The translations under genes were made by a program, and so were the position numbers. Positions 52,914 through 62,064 of a stretch of DNA of 64,000 bases are shown one piece after another. The stretch is taken from assembly GCA_964611435.1 (NCBI GenBank), contig CAZSXT010000004.1, positions 62,001-126,000 of the forward strand, read 5' to 3'. This DNA is from JAYPHU01 sp964611435 (GTDB taxonomy: Bacteria; Pseudomonadota; Alphaproteobacteria; Rhodospirillales; UBA2165). Position 1 is the stretch's first letter, and every line of letters begins with the position of its first letter. The notes under the pieces were generated by a model. It saw nothing but the letters and a program-made list of their open reading frames with translations, made no database searches and was not told the DNA's origin.

Positions 52914-53067
52914 CTGGGCTCTCCTTTGATCTTGAGCCTCTAACGAGGCGGCGGGAGAGTGACTGACGGGCTCTTGTTTGTCCAGACACGACCGCGTGCA
53001 GGCTTGCTCTTGTGCGCCTGGTGGGGAAAACTGCGCGGCGATTGGCTCCATCAACTTAGGCAAACCC

Positions 53068-54285
53068 GTGGCCCTCGAACCCATACACCGGCCCCTACCC
53101 GGCCCGGCACAGATTATTTCGGATATTTCGCCGGTTCATGTCAGCAACGCGCTGATTGCGTTTCTGTTCGCCGCTTCCGCGCCGATCGCCATCGTCCTCA
53201 ATATCGGACTCAAAGGCGGGCTGACGGAATCCGATTTGTCCTCGTGGATATTCGCGGCCTTCGTCTTCAATGGTGTTCTGGGTATCGTCGCTTCCATCGC
53301 CTATCGCCAGCCTTTGGTCTTCTTCTGGACCATTCCCGGTTCGGTCCTGGTCGGACCGGCCCTCACCCATCTCAGCTTTCCGGAAATCATCGGCGCGTTT
53401 CTCGGCACCGGGGTCTTGCTCTTGATCCTGGGGCTTACCGGCAGCGTGAAGAAGATCACCTCGTATTTGCCCATGCCCATTGTCATGGCCATGGTTGCCG
53501 GCGTGTTTCTGCAATTCGGCCTGGATTGGATACAGTCCCTGTTTGACGCCCCAATCATTGCCGGCTCGATGACCGCAGTATTTATCATCCTATCCATCAA
53601 CCCGCGTGTAGCGGCAAAGATTCCGCCGATGATCGCCGTCTTGGTAGTGGGTATTCTCGCCGTGATCCTGACCGGCAGCTTCGATCCGGATGCCGAAATC
53701 GCCTTTGAACTGGCCTCGCCGAATTTTTATGTGCCGGAATTTTCGGCCGCCGCGATGGTGGAACTGGTGGTGCCGCTGGCAGTGACCGTCCTCGCGGCCC
53801 AGAACGCCCAAGGCATCGCCATCCTAACCAACCGGGGGTTTGCGCCGCCGATCAACACGATCACCGGGGCCTGTGGCGCCTGGTCCATCTTTGGTGGCTT
53901 GTTCGGCAGCGTCTCTACCTGCCTGACGGGCCCGGTCAACGCCATCCTGTCCAGCAGCGATGACAAAAAGGGGCAATATACGGCAGCAATTTGCATCTGC
54001 CTGATGGCGATCCTGTTCGGCATCTATGCGCCGACGTTCACCAAATTCCTGTTGGCCACCCCGCCGGCGTTTATCGCCACACTCGCCGGCCTGGCCCTGA
54101 TCCGGATTCTGCAATCGGCGTTTGTCATTTCCTTTAGCGGTAAATTCACCTTTGGCGCGCTGATTTCCTTCCTGGTGACGCTCGCCGGACAGCCGATCTT
54201 TAATATTGGTGCGCCGTTCTGGGGATTGGTGTTTGGCTTTATCGCGTCGTGGCTGCTGGAGAAAGATGACTTCAAGGACGGCTAA
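53068..54285 (+). CDS. BenE-like benzoate/H+ symporter family transporter
   Basis: About 405 residues from GTG 53068, chosen because it clears the divergent YCII promoter region; the frame extends to 52978. About twelve membrane segments. Conserved BenE features include SNALIAFLFAASAPIAIVLN near the N-terminus, FFWTIPGSVLVGPAL, and GPVNAILSSSD after the middle. It should take up an aromatic acid such as benzoate with protons. No benzoate-degrading genes are adjacent, so the substrate is open. The DUF2889 gene follows 59 bases later. Confidence 0.85.
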   Translation: MALEPIHRPLPGPAQIISDISPVHVSNALIAFLFAASAPIAIVLNIGLKGGLTESDLSSWIFAAFVFNGVLGIVASIAYRQPLVFFWTIPGSVLVGPALTHLSFPEIIGAFLGTGVLLLILGLTGSVKKITSYLPMPIVMAMVAGVFLQFGLDWIQSLFDAPIIAGSMTAVFIILSINPRVAAKIPPMIAVLVVGILAVILTGSFDPDAEIAFELASPNFYVPEFSAAAMVELVVPLAVTVLAAQNAQGIAILTNRGFAPPINTITGACGAWSIFGGLFGSVSTCLTGPVNAILSSSDDKKGQYTAAICICLMAILFGIYAPTFTKFLLATPPAFIATLAGLALIRILQSAFVISFSGKFTFGALISFLVTLAGQPIFNIGAPFWGLVFGFIASWLLEKDDFKDG

Positions 54286-54344
54286 TTGACGTGGTCGGGG
54301 ACACTGCCTATACCGCGTTCCACAGATTGAAGGAGTAAGCGATC

Positions 54345-54896
54345 ATGCCGCTTTCGCAACCCGCCGCCCGCAAGGAAATCCACACCAGGGAAATCCGCTG
54401 CGTCGGCTATGAACGGGAAGACGGTCTTTGGGATATCGAAGGCCGGATCACCGACATCAAGACCTACAGTTTCAATAACCAGGATCGCGGCCTGGTGGCC
54501 AGCGGCCAGCCGGTCCACGACATGTTAATCAGACTGACCGTGAACGATGACTTAGTGGTGCAAGAAGCAGAGGCCTCGACGGAAGCGTCGCCGTACAATA
54601 TTTGTCCCAACATCACCGGTAATATTGCTCGCCTCAAGGGCCTGAAGATCACCGGAGGATGGACCAGAGCCGTCCGTGAAAAGCTGGGGGGAGTCAACGG
54701 TTGCACCCATATCAGCCAGATGATCATCGGCCCCCTGGCGACGACAGCCTATCAGACCATCATCCCGATCAAAAATTCACATTCAAAGATCAAAAAGCCG
54801 AAAACAAAGCCGGCGATTATCGGGACCTGTCACGCCTATGCGGCGGATGGGGAAATCGTCAGCCGGCTGTGGCCGGAATTCGCCGCGTCCGACTAA
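54345..54896 (+). CDS. DUF2889 family protein
   Basis: 183 residues. REIRCVGYEREDGLWDIEGR (16-35) and GQPVHDMLIRLTV (about 54-66) match DUF2889, a family of unknown function often near aromatic or CoA catabolism genes. Conserved cysteines at 87 (NICPN), 119 (GCTH) and 161 (GTCH), with nearby histidines, may bind metal. Likely co-transcribed with the BenE-like gene upstream. Family call by signature; function unknown. Confidence 0.8.
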   Translation: MPLSQPAARKEIHTREIRCVGYEREDGLWDIEGRITDIKTYSFNNQDRGLVASGQPVHDMLIRLTVNDDLVVQEAEASTEASPYNICPNITGNIARLKGLKITGGWTRAVREKLGGVNGCTHISQMIIGPLATTAYQTIIPIKNSHSKIKKPKTKPAIIGTCHAYAADGEIVSRLWPEFAASD

Positions 54897-54917
54897 TTTT
54901 GGATGTCATCGGGCTGG

Positions 54918-55223
54918 CTAACTCGGGCCGGAATTGTCCTGAATAAACTTTTCCAACTGCGGGCCTAGAGTTAGTTTTTGACCTCTGGCGGCGCCCTCGT
55001 GGTGATCTACGACCATTCTGAAATAATTCAGTATAAAAGTTCTCAACGCAGACGTACGGCTGGCAAGGCCCCGGTTGGCCTCCACCACGGAACAAATTTG
55101 ATTTAAACTCAACCCCTCCCGGGAACAGATTTCCGCCAATCCGTCCCAAATGGATGCTTCCAGGCTGATACTCGTTCGGTGACCATTGACGGTTACATTT
55201 CTGCGCAGGAACTCGGTACTCAT
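54918..55223 (-). CDS. Ribbon-helix-helix domain protein (RHH_4-like)
   Basis: 101 residues. RRNVTVNGHRTSISLEASIW (7-26) forms the beta strand and first helix, and EICSREGLSLNQICSVV the second helix, of a DNA-binding RHH_4 domain. The arginine in SRTSALRTFIL is a family feature. These small alphaproteobacterial proteins may regulate nearby genes or act as aryl-sulfate-linked regulators; no target is evident. Convergent with the DUF2889 gene. Confidence 0.8.
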   Translation of the reverse strand: MSTEFLRRNVTVNGHRTSISLEASIWDGLAEICSREGLSLNQICSVVEANRGLASRTSALRTFILNYFRMVVDHHEGAARGQKLTLGPQLEKFIQDNSGPS

Positions 55224-55467
55224 AGGGGCGAACTACCCTTGTATCGACGTAAAATGAACAAATTAAAGCTGCAATATGCCTAGTCTCCAAAATTTCACAT
55301 TTTAGTATTGGTTCAAGAAATAATTGCAGTGGATATCCGTCAGAATCCTAGGATTAACCCCAGGATTGATAAACATTTCCGCAAAATTAAAGTGGTAATA
55401 AGTTGGTCTGTAGGTTTCCTCCTCGTCTTCACTTGCCTTCGGACGGACACGCTTACATAGTGGACCC

Positions 55468-56049
55468 ATGAAAAATCAGTCCCAAACCGTCGAAGATGTC
55501 TTCGCCTATCTGCGAGAGCCTCATCAGCGCCTTTGTGCTTGGTCGGGATGCGCCTCCGAGGGCAAATTTCGCGCGCCGGTTTCACGGGAAAATCTGAACG
55601 AATTCCATTGGTTCTGCCTGGACCATGTACGGATTTACAATAAAGCCTGGAACTATTATGAAGGCATGTCCGATGCGGAGGTGGAAGCCGCCGTTCGATC
55701 CGATATCACTTGGAACCGGCCATCCTGGCCCCTAGGCTCTGCACCACTGACGGGCGGAAGCACTAAGCCGAACGCCGGATTCGAGCAAATTGACGATCCT
55801 TTCGGATTTTTGGGACCGGATGAGTCCGAAAGCAAGCCCCGCAAAACGTCGCCGCTGGCGGCGGAACGCCGAGCGCTTGCTGTAATGGGGCTCAGTTATC
55901 CGGTGACCGAGGCGGAGGTAAAGGCAAGGTACAAGGTCCTCGTGAAGCGCCACCACCCCGACGCCAACAAAGGCAACAAAGACGCCGAGGAGAGATTTAA
56001 GAGAGTCAACGAGGCTTATGAGACATTGATGCAGTTGATGGTTTCCTAA
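55468..56049 (+). CDS. J-domain protein linked to CobST
   Basis: 193 residues with a C-terminal J domain (about 135-190) holding the HPD triad at 163-165 (KRHHPDANKG). The N-terminal part has C23-x4-C28 and C50-x2-H53, a possible zinc site. J domains stimulate Hsp70 (DnaK). The gene is 28 bases before cobS, an arrangement common in alphaproteobacteria, and may assist assembly of the cobaltochelatase. Confidence 0.88.
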   Translation: MKNQSQTVEDVFAYLREPHQRLCAWSGCASEGKFRAPVSRENLNEFHWFCLDHVRIYNKAWNYYEGMSDAEVEAAVRSDITWNRPSWPLGSAPLTGGSTKPNAGFEQIDDPFGFLGPDESESKPRKTSPLAAERRALAVMGLSYPVTEAEVKARYKVLVKRHHPDANKGNKDAEERFKRVNEAYETLMQLMVS

Positions 56050-56077
56050 GCCCTTTCAGAAGCTGAAATCGGAAAAA

Positions 56078-57088
56078 TTGATGAGCAAAGATACGACCAC
56101 TTCCAACGAGGAGGGTGTGTTTCCCTTCGAAAAACCGGATATCACCGTTTCCGTCCGCCAGGTTTTCGGGATTGATAGCGATCTCGAAGTGCCGGCCTTC
56201 TCCGAAGGAAACGAATACGTGCCGATTCTGGACGAAGCCTACCGCTTTGACCGGGATACGACCCTCGCCATCCTGGCTGGCTTCGCCCACAACCGCCGGG
56301 TGATGATCCAGGGCTACCACGGCACCGGTAAATCTACCCATATCGAGCAGGTGGCGTCGCGGCTCAACTGGCCGTGCATCCGGGTCAATCTGGACAGCCA
56401 CATCAGCCGGATCGATCTGGTCGGTAAGGACGCCATTGTGCTTAAGGACGGCCAGCAGGTCACCGAGTTCAAGGAAGGCATCTTGCCCTGGTGCCTGCAA
56501 AACCCGACGGCGTTGGTCTTCGACGAATACGACGCCGGCCGGCCGGATGTAATGTTCGTGATCCAGCGGGTGCTGGAAGTCGAGGGCAAGCTGACACTGA
56601 TGGATCAGAGTAAAGTGCTGCGCCCGCATCCGTTCTTCCGCATGTTCGCCACGGCGAACACGGTTGGTCTGGGCGATACGACCGGCCTCTATCACGGCAC
56701 CCAACAGATTAACCAGGGCCAGATGGACCGCTGGAATATTGTCACCACGCTGAATTATCTGGAACACGACGCCGAAGCGGAAATCGTGCTGTCCAAAGTC
56801 CCGGCCTATAACACGGCCGAGGGCCAACAGACCGTCAGCAAGATGGTGGAACTGGCGGATCTGACCCGCTCCGGCTTCATCAACGGTGATATCTCCACCG
56901 TGATGTCGCCCCGGACGGTGATTATATGGGGCGAAAACGCGCAAATTTTCAACGATCTGGGCTTTGCGTTCCGCCTGACCTTCCTCAACAAATGCGACGA
57001 GATGGAGCGTCCGGTCATCGCCGAGTACTACCAGCGTTGCTTTGGCGAAGAACTGCCGGAGTCTGCGGCCAACGTCACCCTCTCGTAA
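56078..57088 (+). CDS. cobS: Cobaltochelatase subunit CobS (AAA+ ATPase)
   Basis: 336 residues. Walker A GYHGTGKST is at 79-87, the Walker B-type ALVFDEYDAGRPDVMF near 146-161, and RPHPFFRMFATANTVGLGDTT-type sensor region follows (about 186-206). With CobT and CobN it inserts cobalt into hydrogenobyrinate a,c-diamide in the aerobic cobalamin pathway. CobT follows directly; CobN is not in the window. Confidence 0.95.
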   Translation: MMSKDTTTSNEEGVFPFEKPDITVSVRQVFGIDSDLEVPAFSEGNEYVPILDEAYRFDRDTTLAILAGFAHNRRVMIQGYHGTGKSTHIEQVASRLNWPCIRVNLDSHISRIDLVGKDAIVLKDGQQVTEFKEGILPWCLQNPTALVFDEYDAGRPDVMFVIQRVLEVEGKLTLMDQSKVLRPHPFFRMFATANTVGLGDTTGLYHGTQQINQGQMDRWNIVTTLNYLEHDAEAEIVLSKVPAYNTAEGQQTVSKMVELADLTRSGFINGDISTVMSPRTVIIWGENAQIFNDLGFAFRLTFLNKCDEMERPVIAEYYQRCFGEELPESAANVTLS

Positions 57089-57109
57089 GCCGTCGGTTTG
57101 GGCCGGACC

Positions 57110-58954
57110 ATGGATCAGGACAATCAAGAGCTCGTCAAACGAGTCACCGAAGCCGCCCTTAAGGCGGTCGCGGCCCGCGACGATGTGGAGGTGAATTTTG
57201 CCCCCGGCGCCCATGGCCTGATGCAGACCGGCGAAGGCATGACCGCACGCCTGCCGACACCCACCCGGCAATTCGACACCAATGATCTTCGCGTACTCCG
57301 CGGTGAAGCGGACACCACCGCACTCCGGCTGCGTTATCACGATACCGACGTCTATAACCGCCAGCGCCCGGCCAGCGGCACCAGCGCGGCGCTTTTTGAC
57401 GCAGCAGAACAGGCGCGGGTCGAGGCGCTCGGCTGCCGTACGCTCGAAGGAGTCGCCAAGAACCTTTATGACTTTCAGGAAGCCCAAGCCCACGACAAAG
57501 GCTTTCATCTGGTCGAGGAACAGCAGGAAGCCCAACTGGCGGACGCCGTCAGCATGGTGTTGCGGGAAAAGCTGACCGGCCAGCCCGTACCGCCCTCGGC
57601 CGAGCCGATGATGCGCCAGTGGCGGGACTGGGTAGATGAGAAAATCGGCAATAAATTCAACGATTTGAAAACCACCCTGCACGATCAAGAGGCGTTCGGC
57701 GAGTCGCTCATGGATATCCTGGAGCAATTGGATTTACCGGCCGACAGCGATGCGGAGCCGGAAGGCCAGTCCGATGATGACCAAGATGATCAGCAGGATC
57801 AGGACGAACAAGACAGCCAGGACGCTGAATCCGACGCCGATGGGGACGACACCCAGGAACAGGAAATGGAAATGGAGTTCCTGGACCCGGACGCCATGGA
57901 AGACGTTGAAGACCTAATGGATCCGGAGGACTCAGAAGAAGACCCGGAAGCCACCATGCAGGGCCGCCCCCAACACCCGGATTTCCCGGAAGGCCATGTG
58001 GAACCCTACCGCGCCTATTCCACCGAGTATGACGAGGTCGTTTCCGCCGAAGAGTTGTGCGAGCCGGAAGAACTGGGCCGGTTGCGCGCACAACTGGATC
58101 AGCAACTTTCTCATTTGCAGGGCGTGGTGTCCCGCCTCGCCAACCGGCTGCAGCGCCGCCTGATGGCGCAACAGCAGCGCTGGTGGGAATTTGATCTGGA
58201 CGAGGGTTTTTTGGATTCAGGCCGGCTGGCCCGCGTGGTGGCCAATCCGCTACACCCGCTGTCCTACAAGATCGAGAAAGAACATAACTTCCGCGATACC
58301 GTGGTGACCTTGCTGATCGATAATTCCGGCTCCATGCGGGGCCGGCCGATCTCCGTCGCGGCCATGTCCGCCGATATCATCGCCCGGACGCTGGAACGGT
58401 GTGCGGTGAAGGTCGAGGTTCTGGGCTTCACCACCCGCGCCTGGAAAGGCGGGCAGGCCCGGGAACGCTGGGTCGAAGAAGGCAAAAGCCCCAATCCGGG
58501 GCGGCTCAACGATTTGCGGCATATTGTCTATAAGGCGGCCGATGCACCCTGGCGCCGGGCCCGGCGCAATCTGGGCCTGATGCTGCGCGAGGGCCTGTTA
58601 AAGGAAAATATCGACGGCGAGGCGCTCCTTTGGGCCTATAACCGGCTGATCGGCCGGCCGGAACAACGGCGCATTCTGATGGTGATCTCGGACGGTGCGC
58701 CGGTGGACGACGCCACACTGTCCGTAAACCCCGGCAACTACCTGGAACGGCATTTGCGGGATGTCATTAACTTTATTGAGACAAAAACACCCATTGAAGT
58801 CACCGCCATCGGTATTGGTCACGATGTGACCCGCTATTACCAGCGGGCCGTCACCATTAACGATGCGGAAGAATTGGGCGGCACCATGATGCAGAATCTC
58901 ACCGATCTGTTTGACGAAAAGGCGAACCGTCCCAAGCCTGGCATGATGCACTAA
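57110..58954 (+). CDS. cobT: Cobaltochelatase subunit CobT
   Basis: 614 residues from ATG 57110; an upstream TTG at 57098 is possible. An N-terminal helical region, a very acidic D/E/Q-rich linker (about 215-300) and a C-terminal von Willebrand A domain with MIDAS motif D404-N-S-G-S (DNSGSMRG). CobT forms a ring complex with CobS that powers cobalt insertion by CobN. It lies 21 bases after cobS, in one operon. Confidence 0.95.
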   Translation: MDQDNQELVKRVTEAALKAVAARDDVEVNFAPGAHGLMQTGEGMTARLPTPTRQFDTNDLRVLRGEADTTALRLRYHDTDVYNRQRPASGTSAALFDAAEQARVEALGCRTLEGVAKNLYDFQEAQAHDKGFHLVEEQQEAQLADAVSMVLREKLTGQPVPPSAEPMMRQWRDWVDEKIGNKFNDLKTTLHDQEAFGESLMDILEQLDLPADSDAEPEGQSDDDQDDQQDQDEQDSQDAESDADGDDTQEQEMEMEFLDPDAMEDVEDLMDPEDSEEDPEATMQGRPQHPDFPEGHVEPYRAYSTEYDEVVSAEELCEPEELGRLRAQLDQQLSHLQGVVSRLANRLQRRLMAQQQRWWEFDLDEGFLDSGRLARVVANPLHPLSYKIEKEHNFRDTVVTLLIDNSGSMRGRPISVAAMSADIIARTLERCAVKVEVLGFTTRAWKGGQARERWVEEGKSPNPGRLNDLRHIVYKAADAPWRRARRNLGLMLREGLLKENIDGEALLWAYNRLIGRPEQRRILMVISDGAPVDDATLSVNPGNYLERHLRDVINFIETKTPIEVTAIGIGHDVTRYYQRAVTINDAEELGGTMMQNLTDLFDEKANRPKPGMMH

Positions 58955-58994
58955 TCATAATATTATTTAATAAAATCATATAGTTAACAAAATT

Positions 58995-59019
58995 CTCACA
59001 ATTTATTTTTAATTGTGAG
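58995..59019. other. Perfect 9-bp inverted repeat in AT-rich spacer
   Basis: CTCACAATT (58,995-59,003) and AATTGTGAG (59,011-59,019) pair around a 7-base loop in the A+T-rich spacer after cobT. It could be an operator or a weak terminator. The half-site resembles a lac-type operator, but no LacI-family gene is present. Confidence 0.5.
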
Positions 59020-59064
59020 CATTGTTATTTCGTTTGCAGCACCAGCAAAATATCTGCACGCAAT

Positions 59065-59091
59065 AAAAAACCCGCCTGACGGCGGGTTTTT
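59065..59091. terminator. Bidirectional terminator between cobT and rpmB
   Basis: AAAAAA, CCCGCC, TGAC, GGCGGG, TTTTT: a 6-bp GC stem flanked by A and T runs, so it can end transcripts from both cobT and the minus-strand rpmB. Confidence 0.92.
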
Positions 59092-59110
59092 CGGCAATCA
59101 GAGAAAGTGA

Positions 59111-59401
59111 TTATGCGGCGTTTTTCGCCTGCGCTTTCTTCACACGATTGCGAAGCTTTTTGGCTTCATCGGTCAAATTGTTGGCCTTGGCCGTCAGCAG
59201 GAAATTATCCAGCCCGCCATTGTGTTCAATGGTGCGGAGACCGGCCGCCGACACTTTCAGGGTCACCGGGCCCAGCGTATCGCTGTGCAAGGTCATTTTG
59301 TGCACGTTCGGCAGATAGCGGCGGCGCGTCTTGTTGTGCGCGTGGCTCACATTATTGCCGGTCTGAACGCCTTTACCGGTGATGTCACAACGTCTGGACA
59401 T
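59111..59401 (-). CDS. rpmB: Ribosomal protein bL28
   Basis: 96 residues from ATG 59401, where the family start SRRCDITGKG follows. KTRRRYLPNVHKMTLHSDTLG and the C-terminal lysine-rich tail are typical, and a strong terminator follows. An ATG 15 bases upstream is in frame but would add residues absent in the family. Confidence 0.96.
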   Translation of the reverse strand: MSRRCDITGKGVQTGNNVSHAHNKTRRRYLPNVHKMTLHSDTLGPVTLKVSAAGLRTIEHNGGLDNFLLTAKANNLTDEAKKLRNRVKKAQAKNAA

Positions 59402-59558
59402 AACATTCTTCCTCAATCTCTCTTCGACGGCCCCGAATCAGACCGGCTCAATAAAACTCGTTTCCGAAAGGCCCTCGCCCCGGAAGAGGCGGCTTTTTAA
59501 GGCCCCCCGCCTCTCCCGTCAAGGAGAAAAGCCTTCTAATTACGGGGTATTCCGCCCC

Positions 59559-61784
59559 TTACCCCACGATCCCGTTGAGTGTGGCGCTCGGGCGCATAGC
59601 CGCAGCGACCTTGGCTGCATCGGTGCGGTAATACCCCCCCACATCCACACTGTGGCCTTGGGCATCGTTGAGCTCGGCCACGATCTTGTCTTCGTTTTCG
59701 GTCAACGCCTTGGCGATGGGCTCGAAATGGGCCTTCAGCTCCGCATCCGTATCCTGCTCCGCCAACGCCTGGGCCCAGAACATGGCCAGGTAATAGTGGC
59801 TGCCCCGATTGTCCAGCTCCCCAACTTTGCGGCTGGGCGACTTATTAGTTTCAAGGTGGATGGTGATGGCCCGGTCCAGGGTATCCGCCATGACCTGCGC
59901 CTTAGCGTTGCCGCGGGACTGGCTGAGATGCTCCAGCGAGGCGCCGAGGGCACAGAATTCGCCCAGGGAATCCCACCGCAGGTGCCCCTCTTCCAGCATT
60001 TGCTGCACGTGTTTTGGGGCGGAACCGCCGGCGCCCGTCTCGAACAGACCGCCGCCCGCCATCAAGGGAACGATGGATAGCATCTTAGCGCTGGTCCCGA
60101 CCTCCAGGATGGGGAAAAGATCGGTCAGATAGTCGCGGAGCACGTTGCCGGTCACCGAGATGGTGTTTTGGCCATTGGCGACCCGCTCCAGCGCGTGCCG
60201 GGTGGCGTCCTTGGGCGACATGATCTGGATATCCAGACCGTCGGTGTCCAGGTCCTTGAGGTACTCGTGCACCTTTTCGATCAATTGCGAATCGTGGGCA
60301 CGGTCCTTATTCAGCCAGAAGATGGCCGGATCGCCGGTCAGACGCGCGCGGCGCACACCCAACTGCACCCAGTCCTTGATCGCCGGGTCGCGGGTGATGC
60401 AGGCCCGCCAGATATCGCCTTCGGCCACATCGTGTTCCAGCAGCGTGTTCCCCGCCGCATCGACCACGCGGATCGCGCCGTCCGCCGGGGCGGTAAAGGT
60501 CTGCGGGTGGGAGCCGTATTCCTCCGCCTGGCGGGCCATCAGACCCACATTGGCGACGGTGCCCATCTTGGTCGGATCGTACGCGCCGTTCTCGATGCAG
60601 AACTTGATGGTCTCGTCATAGACCGCGGCATAGCTGGAATCGGGGATCACACATTTGGCGTCCCGGGGCTTGTTGTCCTTGTCCCAGCCCTTGCCACCGC
60701 CCCGGATCAGCGCCGGCATGGAGGCGTCGATGATCACGTCACTGGGCACGTGCAGGTTGGTCAGTCCCCGGTCGGAGTTGACCATGTACAGGTCCGGCTG
60801 GCTGTCCATGCAGGCCTGGATATCGGCCTCGATCTCGGCCTGTTTATCCGCCGGCAACTCCGCCACTTTCTGCATCAACTCGCCGATGCCGTTGTTGGGA
60901 TTCACGCCCGCGTCGGCCAATGTATCGCCGTGCTTGTCGAAAACATCGGCCAGATAAACAGAGACCGCGTGGCCAAAGATGATCGGATCGGCGACCTTCA
61001 TCATGGTGGCTTTCAGGTGGACCGAAAATAAGACGCCGCTTTTCTTGGCGTCTTCGATTTGTTCACCTAAGAATTTGCGCAGCGCCTTGCAGTCCATGAA
61101 GGTGGAATCGACCACGTCACCGGCGTCCAGCGGGGTCGCGGCCTTGAGCTCGGTCACGCTGCCGTCCTTGGCGACGAATTCAATCCTGGCGTCCCCTTCA
61201 GAGCCCGCCGGCACGGTCACGGATTTTTCATTAGAGCGGAAATCGTTGACGCCCATGGTCGCCACGTGGGTTTTGGAGTCCTTCACCCACTCACCCATGC
61301 TGTGCGGGTGGGATTTGGCATAGGCTTTCACCGCGTTGGGCGCGCGCCGGTCCGAATTACCCTGGCGCAGCACCGGGTTCACGGCGCTGCCCAGCACATT
61401 GCCGTAGGCCGCGCGAATTTTCCTTTCTTCATCGGTGGACGGATTTTCCGGGAAGTCCGGCACCGGGACGCCTTTTTCCTGCAGTTCCTTGATCGCCGCG
61501 TTCAACTGCGGGATGGAGGCCGAGATATTCGGCAGCTTAATGATATTGGCGTCGGGCTCGGTCACCATCTTGCCCAAGAGCGCCAGATCGTCGGGCTGGC
61601 CGTGCTCCGCCGGCATGAAGGGCGTCATGTTGGCGACGATCCGGCCGGCCAGGGAAATATCCTTGGTGCCGACGGTGATCCCGGCCGGGGCCAGATAGGA
61701 TTGAATGATCGGCAGAAACGATCCGCTTGCCAGTTCGGGGGCTTCGTCTACTTGAGTATAGATAATGTCCAGTTGATCGGCCAT
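59559..61784 (-). CDS. icd: Monomeric NADP-dependent isocitrate dehydrogenase
   Basis: 741 residues from ATG 61784 (GAGGAG site), the length of the monomeric IDH-II class. Visible segments include KLPNISASIPQLNAAIKELQ (about 82-101), SNEKSVTVPAGSEGDA, ATMMKVADPIIFGHAV and RGSHYYLAMFWAQALAEQD near the C-terminus. It oxidises isocitrate to 2-oxoglutarate in the citric-acid cycle, forming NADPH, and thereby also supplies the co-substrate of the TauD enzymes. It is downstream of no other gene and divergent from the Rieske gene. Confidence 0.95.
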   Translation of the reverse strand: MADQLDIIYTQVDEAPELASGSFLPIIQSYLAPAGITVGTKDISLAGRIVANMTPFMPAEHGQPDDLALLGKMVTEPDANIIKLPNISASIPQLNAAIKELQEKGVPVPDFPENPSTDEERKIRAAYGNVLGSAVNPVLRQGNSDRRAPNAVKAYAKSHPHSMGEWVKDSKTHVATMGVNDFRSNEKSVTVPAGSEGDARIEFVAKDGSVTELKAATPLDAGDVVDSTFMDCKALRKFLGEQIEDAKKSGVLFSVHLKATMMKVADPIIFGHAVSVYLADVFDKHGDTLADAGVNPNNGIGELMQKVAELPADKQAEIEADIQACMDSQPDLYMVNSDRGLTNLHVPSDVIIDASMPALIRGGGKGWDKDNKPRDAKCVIPDSSYAAVYDETIKFCIENGAYDPTKMGTVANVGLMARQAEEYGSHPQTFTAPADGAIRVVDAAGNTLLEHDVAEGDIWRACITRDPAIKDWVQLGVRRARLTGDPAIFWLNKDRAHDSQLIEKVHEYLKDLDTDGLDIQIMSPKDATRHALERVANGQNTISVTGNVLRDYLTDLFPILEVGTSAKMLSIVPLMAGGGLFETGAGGSAPKHVQQMLEEGHLRWDSLGEFCALGASLEHLSQSRGNAKAQVMADTLDRAITIHLETNKSPSRKVGELDNRGSHYYLAMFWAQALAEQDTDAELKAHFEPIAKALTENEDKIVAELNDAQGHSVDVGGYYRTDAAKVAAAMRPSATLNGIVG

Positions 61785-62064
61785 TTGACTCTCCTCTTGT
61801 CCGGCGGGCGCGCGATTGCCGGTCGGCACAGTCTTTCCGGCACTGCGCCGGCGCGCTCAAGCCACATGAAATGTTTAAGTCTTAGATCGTCCGCCGGGGT
61901 GCGCCCCAGATCATTTGTCGTGAACTACGCGTTTCGGACGGCGGCAAAATAAGCGCCGGGACATGCGTTTGCAAGTGACTCCGCACAACGCAACCTTTTC
62001 AATTTCCCGAGAGTTTGGCTACACTTTCGGCTCAAGAACTTCTTGTCAGCGGAGGCAGCGGACA

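Noticed and set aside
52978..53067. N-terminal extension of the BenE-like transporter
   Set aside because: The extra residues are cysteine- and charge-rich, overlap the promoter region of the divergent gene and precede the conserved transporter start; the GTG at 53068 fits better.
56006..57727. 573-residue open frame on the minus strand
   Set aside because: It is antisense to cobS and cobT, which are certain. GC-rich codon bias creates long antisense frames; the translation has no recognisable domain.
59379..61031. Plus-strand frames of 233 and 287 residues
   Set aside because: Antisense to isocitrate dehydrogenase and rpmB; composition is that of a reverse reading of GC-rich codons.
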